In this document: piece by piece, positions 48,229 to 60,200 of the stretch
Layout: the number at the start of each line of letters is the position of its first letter
Numbering within the stretch: position 1 is the first letter of the stretch
NCBI RefSeq assembly: GCF_039555335.1
Contig: NW_027305510.1
Coordinates: forward strand, 620,001 to 684,000
Direction of reading: 5' to 3'
Origin: Amphiura filiformis
Lineage: Eukaryota; Echinodermata; Ophiuroidea; Amphilepidida; Amphiuridae
DNA length: 64,000 nt
The notes under the pieces: generated by a model
Databases searched by the model: none
What the model was told of the DNA's origin: nothing
Seen by the model: the letters and a program-made list of their open reading frames with translations, nothing else
Translations under genes and position numbers: made by a program

Positions 48229-51200
48229 ACAATTTCTGAAATTTTTCGAAAAATGGGGGGTGGGATTATACTCGAACGTGGGACTATACTCGGACGAATA
48301 CGGTATATGTATTCAATGTATCATACTTGTTCCATGAACTGCTCAGGGTGCTCAACAAAGTCATTTTGGTTGAGCATTTATATTTTATATTGATAAATGT
48401 TTACATTTTATCACTGCATTATGTAAAAATGTCCTAAAATATAGATTTTATGTGTAGATGGTTCCATGTTTGACACATGTCCGTGTCGTTTGGATCCTGC
48501 ACACAATGATGGAAGATCACTGTGTAGTTGGATCATGCATAATGATGGAGGATCATGGGTAGTAAAGGCGCTGGGTGGGCACTCACAGGGTCATGGGTAG
48601 TAAAGGCGCTGGGTGGGCACTCACAGGGTCATGGGTAGTAAAGGCGCTGGGTGGGCACTCACAGGGTCATGGGTAGTAAAGGCGCTGGTGGGCACTCACA
48701 GGGTCATGGGTAGTAAAGGCGCTGGGTGGGCACTCACAGGGTCATGGGTAGTAAAGGCGCTGGGTGGGCACTCACAGGGTCATGGGTAGTAAAGGCGCTG
48801 GGTGGGCACTCACAGGGTCATGGGTAGTAAAGGCGCTGGGTGGGCACTCACAGGGTCATGGGTAGTAAAGGCGCTGGGTGGGCACTCACAGGGTCATGGG
48901 TAGTAAAGGCGCTGGGTGGGCACTCACAGGGTCATGGGTAGTAAAGGCGCTGGGTGGGCACTCACAGGGTCATGGGTAGTAAAGGCGCTGGGTGGGCACT
49001 CACAGGGTCATGGGTAGTAAAGGCGCTGGGTGGGCACTCACAGGGTCATGGGTAGTAAAGGCGCTGGGTGGGCACTCACAGGGTCATGGGTAGTAAAGGC
49101 GCTGGGTGGGCACTCACAGGGTCATGGGTAGTAAAGGCGCTGGGTGGGCACTCACAGGGTCATGGGTAGTAAAGGCGCTGGGTGGGCACTCACAGGGTCA
49201 TGGGTAGTAAAGGCGCTGGGAGGGCACTCACAGGGTCATGGGTAGTAAAGGCGCTGGGTGGGCACTCACAGGGTCATGGGTAGTAAAGGCGCTGGGTGGG
49301 CACTCACAGGGTCATGGGTAGTAAAGGCGCTGGGTGGGCACTCACAGGGTCATGGGTGGTAAATGGAACAAATATGGTATGTATACATAAGTTGGTTGAG
49401 TTATTTTGACTAACTTTCAGTTAAGACATGCAACATTTGAATCACTGATACCGCAAATTTGAAAGTCATACATCGGGCTATTCCAGTTGATATCAATACA
49501 CCCCCTATGGAAGACATGACCTTAACCTCCCACACAAGGGGTGTAGATTTCAAATGGAGTCACCCACTTAGGTAACCCCATTCATAATTCACACCCCCTG
49601 TGTGAAAGATTAAGGCAATGGCTTCCATAGTGGTGAATCGTTTTCACCCGTAAGAGCCCATTGGGATAACCGTATGGGTACAAATAAATAACTAGGATTG
49701 AGGTTTACAAGAACACTTACAAGCAACCAATCCTAAAACACACAAATTTAAATTTGAACTACTAAAAACATTTAAGGTGTCACATACTGTGCAGATTTAT
49801 GATTATGTGTTATTAATATTCACAACGAGCATTATCTCGGCCAGTCATTTACATGAAATATGTGTGGAAACATAATTGGTATAAATATTGCATATCTTGG
49901 ATAACTATAAACAACTTTATCATTTTGTCTTTTTGCCATTGTCACCGCCCCCAGTCTAGCATTCAAATGTATGCAGTAACTGGACTAATTCATTTGAAAT
50001 TCATACACCCCCTATGGAACACATGACGTTATCTCCCACACATGGGGTGTAGATTTCAAATGGGGTTACCCATTCAGGTAACCCCACTGAAATTCACACT
50101 CCCTATGTGGGAGATTAAGGTCATGTCTTCCATGAGGTGTATGCATTTCAACTTGAATAGCCCATTTTCTCAAAAAATGTGCAGATCAGGTTGCTGCAAC
50201 TTGGTGGTTAACATCTCGCATACATGTCCCATATAGGCTTCCATAGTCATGATATCACAACAGTGGGGGTGATCCATGGACTAGTATAAATCAATACACT
50301 TGACCATGTTACATGGGAGAGAGTCATATGAATGATACAGCATGGTTAAGTAAATATGTATTGTCCAAGTTACGCTTTGGAGCAGTGCAGAGGTTTTAGT
50401 ATCTCCTGCCTGGGTGTATACTATGGCAAATATATACAGCATCACTCAGGGTATACGATATTGAAAGCTAAGCATGATATATGGTCTATTACTATTTCTG
50501 GATTGGCAAGGAGTTTAAATGAGGAGAATGCATTATTTATGTCCCAAGTAACTATTTGACTGCATCAGAGATGCCAACATTAACATCCAGAAAATAGGGA
50601 GGATTCAAACACAAAATAGGGAGGTTGCCAAACTTGGGTGTCAAAATGGACAAAAATGTTTCCAAATATAGGGAGCCTCCCCTCTAAAATAGGGAGGGTT
50701 GGCATCTCTGCTGCATAAGCCACACACATGCAGAGTAAGGAACTTGAAGGGTGTGCTTATTGTAAACTGTGTTAGGAAGTCAAACTGAGCTTTTCATGAA
50801 AAACAAGGATATTCCAATTGAAATCCATATACACCCCCTATGGAAGACACCTTAATCTCTCACACAGGAAGTGTAGATTTCAAATGGAGTCACCCACTCA
50901 GGTAACCCCATTTGAAATTCACACTCCCTGTGTGGAACATTAAGGACATATCATGTCTTCCATAGGGGGTGTACGGATTTTCTTTACCTGCCTCCCAATC
51001 AGCCAATAAGATGCAAAGAAGGGTGTTATAATATGAGTAACCATACTTTTTTTTACCTTGATGTGGCAGTGACGTCAACACGTTGCGGCAGCTGCTTTGA
51101 GCACGCATCAATGCAGTGTCTTTATGCGCATGTGTGTATACACCAGTACTTCGAGCAAACACTGGCGATTTAAAGCTTCATCACAAGTAATGACGTCACT

Positions 51201-54200
51201 GCCACATGGTGAAAAATGGTATAGTATACTTCCACTAGTGAGTAGACAAGCATGCAGTCAAACATGCATGCATACTGCACACACCCAACCTTTATGTACG
51301 CAACAACAATGCACTAAAGATATGCATTCAAACATCCAACACACACATTAATGTCATTATGCATGCACATTGTACAGTACTGTTTTTGAACAGGTTTATT
51401 TTTCAAAGTCCTTTGAATTTACCAAAATGTTACCCCAAGCTCCCCCTTTGCTATGATAATCCTGTATTAAGTTCACTGCAGGCATACTTATGGCGAAAGC
51501 TTTCCGCAACATGACTGTATTTCCAGTTTTCGCCAACTTTTCAGAAAATAATTGGCTTTCCTGCAGTGACAACGAAGACTCCTATCCATTTCTAACACAG
51601 ACACAGACCTACATTATTTAAAAGTACTAAATTTACTCAAAAAGGCCAAACTGAAAATAACACTGAGTATTCTATAAAATTAAGAAATGCTGATTCTTAT
51701 TCAATTTCAACCAATCTTGGCAACCAATCTGAGCGTAAACTATTTTGGCTCCCATATTTGACAATCCAATAAGTTAAGATTCCCCAGTGCATACAAATGG
51801 GGCAATAAGCAGTCCACCTTAGCTGCTAAATATAAGTTACAGCAAACACTTACTTGGCCTGCTTGTAGAAAAACATACTGCTGCTGTAAGTTGCCTGCTG
51901 TCTGCTGCTGTATAAGCTGCTGTAACTGTGCCTGATCTGTAGCTGCAATCTGCTGTAGCTGACCACTTGGAGCAGCTGCTAGGAATTGCTGACCACCTGC
52001 TGTGATCTGAAGATGGGATGAGATAATTGGACAAACGTAAGTACAGGCTGCGAGTTATACATTTAAATGATTTTTTTTATGTCAAGAAAAATCAAGGCAT
52101 TAACAGCTGTTATCATTATGATAAAGCTGATGGGTTGGCGCCTAGATAGCTGATAACCTTCTTTTTGAAGCTGGTCTGTTTCACAATAGAGGCCGTCAGC
52201 CTTCTCCACGGGATCCGCCATCTTGTGGGTACTGCCGTTCTGCATGTCACACGTTTGACATTACGCCCCCGATTAAGCGGCACCTCTTCAGTCAAGCGTT
52301 AACGCGGTGATCTTAGCAACAAGGCACTTTCATACCCACAAGATGGCAGTGTTCGACGTCATACCCACAAGATGGCAGCGTTGATGTCACAATGACTACC
52401 TCTATTTCATCACAATGACTATTTTCATCAAATCTTCGTTTTGGCCAAAAAATGTTGAGAGTATACTTTTGGTCACCATGGATAACACTCCAATATGGTT
52501 ACGTTCCCATACTCTACATGTAGGGCATAGAGCGATTGAGTCCGGGCTTTCCTGGTCTTTGGTTTAGTTAATTTCAGTTTTTACCAAAACTCTTGAAAGT
52601 ATAAGTTTTTGATTACCAGAAGTAACACTCCAATAATGTGACTGGGTAGATAGAGTCTAGAGCCTTTGAATTAGTTGAATATTGAAACTTTGGCGTAATC
52701 AGAAAGCATCTTTCAAATCTGCCAGTGAAAATTAAGTACTTTTTCTGTTGACTGACGGAATATTAAAAAAAAAAAAAAAAAAAAAAATGCGAGTATATGT
52801 AAATATGAATTTTATTAATCAACCTTTCATTCTGACCACCAACAAATGCTATATTTACATAAACTTTTATGTAAATTTGAAGTGATTGTTTTGTCCATTA
52901 AAGAAATAAATAAAGAAGTCTTGAGAATAATAAGTCAACAGTGATTGAATAATAATCACTTAATTTTGCCATACGAAAGGCAAATGACTGCATGCTGTCA
53001 ATAAATGTGAATTTATAAGTGATTATTGTCCACAGAAGATTAAAACTGATACAATAAATCAACTTTTGAGTGAATTTCTAAGTGTTCATTATGTCCGGTG
53101 AACTTTGCATAAATCTGACATGGTTGATGCATTATTGAGCAAGTTAACTTATCAAGTGATTCATTGAATTGGAAATCACGCCATTAGTATGCGTATGCAA
53201 ACAAACTCAAGTGCGCAGAGAATCGCGTACAATTTGTATCATCAACTCTCAGTAAATAATTTAAGCGTAGTGTTTTATAAGATTTGGTCAATAGATATAC
53301 ATTGTTCTTACGGTTAACAGACAAGATTTTTTTTTTGTGCAAATCGCCAGTGAAAGTGAATTGAATTGTTTATAGGTAAAATGAACGCGTATTACTTATT
53401 GGGAGAGAAATTAGTTCGGGGCTTGTGCATTAGACGCATCAACATCAGCGCATGTGCATTATTTTGTCTAATTTCTCTCCCACTAAGTAATACAAGTTTA
53501 TTAATCTATTTCATACACGAGAAGAAAAAAACACATGATTTGTAATTGTTTTTTTACAACAAATTATCACTAAAAATGTTGGAAAACAGAACCAAATATA
53601 AATGCATCAACCCACCCGAAAAATGAATCAATCCTACGCGACGCAAATGCGTGCGAAACACTGCACGTAGTACGCGGAGTGCAAAATATACACAATCAAT
53701 GCATGTTTCGTACTTTTCTAACAGCTTTTCTGATTGGCTGCTTTGATATAGGAGTGTATGAAGGTATTTCAGTTGAAATTCATTATTCCCCCTCCCATAC
53801 AGGCAGTGGGAAAATCCATATGAAATCCATATATCCCCCTCCCATACAGGCAGTGGGAAAATCCATATGAAATCCATATATCCCCCTCCCATACAGGCAG
53901 GCCCGTACGCAGGATTTCATTTGGGGGGGTGCTGATTTTGAAAGAGTGGACCTTTTTCCAAGGGGGGGGGGGCAATTTTGTGAAAAGTGGACCAAATTTG
54001 GACCTTTTTGTCCAAAAAAGCGTAAAAACCCCATTTTTTTGCTCGCTACCGCTCGCAAATTATAACATTTTGGGACTTTTTGTACACTTTTCCAGATTTG
54101 GGGGGTGCTCAGCACCCCCTGCGTACGGGCCTGCATACAGGCAGTGGGAAAATCCATTTGAAATCCATATATCCCCCTCCCATACAGGCAGTGTGAAAAT

Positions 54201-57200
54201 CCATATGAAATCCATATTGTGTGAGAGGCCACAGACCAAAAACAAGGAAAATCACTAAAAACAGCGTAAAATCAGGGTAAAACGCCAAATATGGGCTGAA
54301 AATAAAAGAAAAACACGTAAATTTTGGCAACAAAAAAAGAGGAAATCAGCTGAAAAGAGGAACTCTCACATCCCTGTATAACATTTCCTGATGCAGACGC
54401 CCTCAATATTTGTCAACATTCTTCTTTTACATGATTATATTGTACTTTATTAAACTAACATACCCTGCAAAAATGGTATGGTACTGTAGTTTTGTCAAAA
54501 TCCGAGATTTTGAATAAAACGCAGGAACTGTCATTTTATTATTACGATAGAAATATTAGTGGAACACATACCTGCAAAGCTTGCTTTTGTAATAAACAAA
54601 TGTTACACTGATAGGCCAAATTCATTTTTATTTAATGATGCAATTTTATCAGTTTCGTCGTCGAGCTACGGTTAAAGGAGGAAATAGGAAAAGTGATCCC
54701 GCCCGAGAATCAAACCCAGGACCTCTGGTTTACGAGACCAGCGCCTCAACCACTTGGTCACAGGAGCTTCATGACTTGGCAGCTTCATGATTAGGCAGAC
54801 TGGGAATTCAACCTATATGCAGTCACTTAACCCAAAAACCGCTGGTCTTGTAAACCAGAGGTCCTGGGTTCAATTCCCAGGCGGGATCACTTTTCCTATT
54901 TCCTCCATTAATCATTGCTTGACGGCGAAACTGATAAATTTGCATCATAGTTTGCTTATTCCCGTCGAAAAAAGCCACTGTTTTTCACATTTTTATTTTA
55001 CCTTTTTCATGGTGCCAACTTTGTCCTGAGTGGGCCAGATCGCACTCAACTTTGTTGAATAATTGAGGATTTAGTTGGATATAATCTGTTGATTTAGATG
55101 CTGCTTATTATACCAAGTTCAATTTTGGTTGTAAAGTACCGTGAAGTATCACAGGCTATGAATAACCTTCAAGTGTGAGAGAGAGACCGTATCCAAGTTA
55201 CAATGAACACACTATAAGTAGCCCGACTACTCAATGTGGCTGGCGTAACCAGCAATGCCTATTGACAAAGCACTTTCTACTATGGCCAATGCAAACACAT
55301 TAAACACCTAGTTCTTTTCAAACCACTTCAAGAATAATAAAATATGAGTTTTAAACAACTCTTATCTGTGGATGGCTGTGCTAAGGTAATGCCACTCCTT
55401 ATACATTCATATATGGACAAAATAGACCATCTAAAAGTTGTTTAAATTACCATTTTCTTAACATACAGGCAATTAGCATCGTCAGCTTGCTAATGAATTA
55501 TAGTCATTGCAAAGCCTGGGCTGTTCTAGTTAAAATCCAAACATCCCATACGGAATAGGTTACCTTAATCTCCCACAGAGGGAGTGTAAATTTCAAATGG
55601 GTTTACCTGATTGAGCGACTGCATTTGGTATCTACACTTCTGTGTGAGACATTATGGCCATGTCTTCCATTAGGGTTAGCAACTATTTTAAACTGTTGCA
55701 ATATAGTTCACAGCATCTTGAAAATGGTAGTGAGCTTTGGCAAAAATTGCATTGATCATTTCATACCGAGTGTGTAGAAGAATTCAAATATCACAGATAT
55801 ACTTTTGTAGGTCCTGTGGTTCTTGAGTTAAGTTGTAAAGCGGGCTGAAACAACTTTTGTAAAACTTACTCAACTCATTAACAACAATAAATCAAGCAAG
55901 TTTTCAAAGTATACGGTTTGTAGAATGAACTTTTGCAAAACATCAAAGTGTTATTTTTCAATTTAATATAATGATTTAGATAATGAAACTCAATTTTTTG
56001 GTTGCTTCAACCAACAATACCTAGTCCAGGTCATGTCTTCCATTGGGGGTGTATGGATTTCAACTGGAATAGCTCCATTAGTGGCCTTCAAGTCTACATT
56101 TTATGGTGGTTTTTTTTAAAATGCTGATTCCATGAATAATCACTTTGAACTTCACTTACTACATTTCTACTCAGATTAATGTTTTGCATAAATCAATTAA
56201 GAAAGTAAAATGTTTATTAATTTTGAGTAGTTTTAGTTGACATTGAAGAATACTTGAATCTGGTCATATAATATATTATTGAATTTTAAGTATTCACCAT
56301 TATTATCATTATTCCTTCATTTTCTCATTCAGTCAAAAACTTAATGATAATAAAATTTGATTTAATATCAATTCATACGTACACTCCTAGATAGTGAGAA
56401 CCAATCCGAGCAAATTTTATTAAAATATGAGGCGTGCATAAATGTTGTACAATTGCACTGGCACGCACTCCGCGTAGAACGCGCAGTGCTTTCGGACACA
56501 TTCATTTTTCTTGCGGGTTAAAGATGCTTTCGCAGACCGATATTGAAACTTTGATGAAGACGTTGACATTACATTGGGATATTACACACACCCCTATGGA
56601 AGATATGGTCTTATCTCCTACATAGGGGGTGTAGATTTCAAATGGAATCAGGTAACCCCATTTGTAATTCACACCCCCTGTGTGGGAGATTAAGGTCTTG
56701 TCTTCCATAGGGTGTATGGATTTCAACTGGAATAGCCCATTTCAACTTCTGGTTGTCGGTTTACATGTTAACCACATTCAGTCAAAAGTTTGAAAATTTG
56801 TTGTGGGAGTGTCCAATAAGAAACTATACTTACAGGCCTGGAAAATATAGGGAACTTGGGAACCTGGTTCCTGGGAAATTTTGTGATTTGGAGGGAAATT
56901 GTCAAGTTCTAAATAAAGAAATACATGGTGGGAAATGTCCTGTGCACTTTTTCCAGCCGTGCATACTTATTTGACAACTCAAATTTGAACCATGGGACTT
57001 CTATATGACTGTTTGATTTGTTCTTCCATTTTTCATACCATTTCACAATCAAAATCCCCACCAATCTTGAAGTTAATTTATATCAACTTTTTGCATGACC
57101 ATATCATTGATATTATCAAAGAAAAACAATCAACTTATGTGACAAAAATTGTTAAAAGATAAGAGAAGTAAATGTCAAAAACAATCATGGATTGTGTATG

Positions 57201-60200
57201 TCAATTTTTTTGATAAAAATACTGTTTTAATAATTACGAAATAAAGGAATATTACCAAGGCATGAACCCCCTATATCCCTCCGAACATCAAAATAGTCGG
57301 CCTATTATCGTGAGAATATTCCAATCAGCGTATATTGATCGCGGTATTGAACACTTTATTGTGACATTAATATCATTGTTTATACATTTTAAGCATTATT
57401 CATGACACAGATTTACAAATTTTACAACACGGATTACAACACGGAAAATGGATTTTAGAAAACGGTAAACTTCGGATAAAATGAGTACTAAATAAGTATA
57501 TAAATTATAATATTATGAATGTGCATATAAAATCTATGACATAGAATAACCACATCAACAACCTGTGAAGGTAACAGTACGGTTATAAAGTGTAAAGGAA
57601 AATTAGTGCAGTGCTCAAGCTAGAATTCTAAGTCATCGTGCAAACACACATTGAATACCACACATAAACAATTAAAGCGGATCAGAGTCGAGCATGACCT
57701 AGCGGTGTTTGTACTTAAATATTGAGAGATAAAAAGCCGACACACAAGACGAATGGTATGGGTTAAAGAAGAGTCAAATTTTTTACTTAAAGGGTGTAAT
57801 TTCCACCCCATGTGCATGATTTTTCTTGGGAGGATGGAAACACCAAAAACTTTCAGTTTAATATATTATTGGCCTGAACTCCAGAACTGCAAGACCTATG
57901 GAAATATGATGCGATCATTGGCTTTCTTGGTTCATTTCCTATGAGTACACTAAAATGTTTCAGTTTTAATGACTTAAACTGGAAAAATAGGACTCCTATC
58001 ATTCCACTTAAGGCACAAAAAACAATTAGTATACACCGCTTGACAAGTGATGTCATTGCCTGGCAGTATGCGCACAAATTATGGCAATTTCCATTGTTCT
58101 TTGCCCTGCAGTGTGCATACAAATCATAGTTTGCTCAAGGCATGTGCATGTTAAATCGCCCACCACATTGCATGTAGTACAAGAGAGCCATTGAACAGTG
58201 TAGCGGTTCGTTCAAGCATATTGATAGACCAGTCCCTCATCGTTGTTGATAAACAATGATGTCAAGTGGTCTATAGACAGTATATTGTTAGGGATATGTG
58301 TGTTAGAACAAAGCTAAGGTTAAATGATACCATCATAAATTTACTATGGTTAACATTATGTACAGCATGCATGAGAATGGGACAGTGTGAAGTATGGTTG
58401 AATTGCACGTGCTTACAAAATGAGCACATTAATGGTCCATTACTAAATAAATAAATGATTTAAATCATTAGTTAAGAAAGTTGTGAGTTCAGGAATGAGT
58501 GCTACATAGAGACTTGGCTTTGAAGAAGATGTGAAGAAAGTGTGTTATTCCAGTTGAAATCCCTACCCCCTATGGAAGACATGAACTTAAATATCCACAC
58601 AGGGAGTGTGATTTCAAATGGGATTACTGAATGGATGATTCCATTTGAAATCTTCACCCCCTGTGTAGGAGATTTAAGGTAATGACTTTCAAGGGGTGTA
58701 TGGATTTCAACTGGAATAGCCCAATGATATAAATGTACCAACCAACCACAAACTCACCATGTTAGCAGCATTATGCTACAATTATATAAATTACACAAAT
58801 GAAATGAATGCATATATAAATATGAGGGGTACCGGTAATTAAAGTGCAGTACAATAAAAGAACACAAGCAGTAGCGACAGCATGGAATTTTTCAGGGTGG
58901 AGATGGGGGTCCCAATTGAAATTATTGTGGGGGGGGGGGCAAAGAAATGAAAATTGAGCGATTATGGCCAAAATAGTGGATTTTCTGCCCTTTACTTTAT
59001 CCTGGTCGGAAGGGCAAATTGGGAAAGGGGTGAGGGGAAAATCCCAAGTTTGGGAAGAAAATTCCTTCCATGCTGCCGCTGCTGAACACAAGTTGCAGAA
59101 AATATTAAATACAAAGTGACAATACTAGTGACACAAAGCGATATAACACCTGATTCTGCGGCTGGTAATGTTGCAATTGAGCCTGCTGTTGCTGCTGCAC
59201 CCACATCTTGTTATCCTTGGTAACGACAGCCTGTGTGCCTGCAGCTGCATATGGCTGCTACAGTGAGAATGGGTTGGTGGTGGTGGAAGGATCAATCAAG
59301 CGGACGGACAGACGGATTGACAGACGGATTGACAGCAGCATGCCGTATTAGGAGGGAAGCAAGCAAGCAAGCAAGATGCATATGGATGAGTTATCATTGC
59401 ATTAGATTCAATTGAGTTTGTCTACAGGATTAGCAGTGATTTACCTTATGTCATCAAAATCAGATTTTTGCATTTTTGGAACACGCATCTAGAATGTTCT
59501 GCAAGAGATTATACCCAAAGAGTACCGACTCAAAATTGGCAGGTGTGTAGCCCGGGTGTGTAGCACTATATAGGAAATGGTTTGCTGCTCATTGTCAATG
59601 TGGACAAATAGTGTACTTCCTGTGTTTTTCGGCAAGAGCACAAAATTGAACGATAACTTGCATCTTTACGCTCGAGTGTTACAAATGATTGCGCACTTGG
59701 CGCTTATTGCCTGTTCTTGGCACAACGTGTTACATGCAGAATGCAAACCACCACACATGGCAACATTGTAACTGAATGTGTAAGCAATCGAAGCTTACAG
59801 GTTACATAGCAAAATAATCTGGAGCTACATTGCCCACCATGAGTAACACACTAACTTTGTGGAGTCGGTACTCTTTGGTTCTACCCTCCATGAACTAGAC
59901 AAACATTGCGGAGTCTGTACTCTTAGGTTCTACCCTCCATGAGTGACACACTAACATTGTGGAGTCGGTACTCTTTGGTTCTACCCTCCATGAATGACAC
60001 ACTAACATTGTGGAGTTGGTACTCTTTGGTTCTACCCTCCATGAGAGGCAGCTATAAATCACTCTTGCAAATGCAACTTGAGATGAGCTGTCCTGTAGAG
60101 AAGCATTGCTCTCGCTCTTCTCCTCTCTCCCCGGTTTACAACTGGAATAGCCCTGCATACTCAAGGCCAGAGATGAACAGCTATGTATTATGTCCAGAGA

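Noticed and set aside
6683-54945. Octamer motifs (ATGCAAAT at 6683, 9366, 32593; inverse at 45097, 54938) as POU2F autoregulation
   Set aside because: Five occurrences in 64 kb of AT-rich DNA are close to chance expectation.
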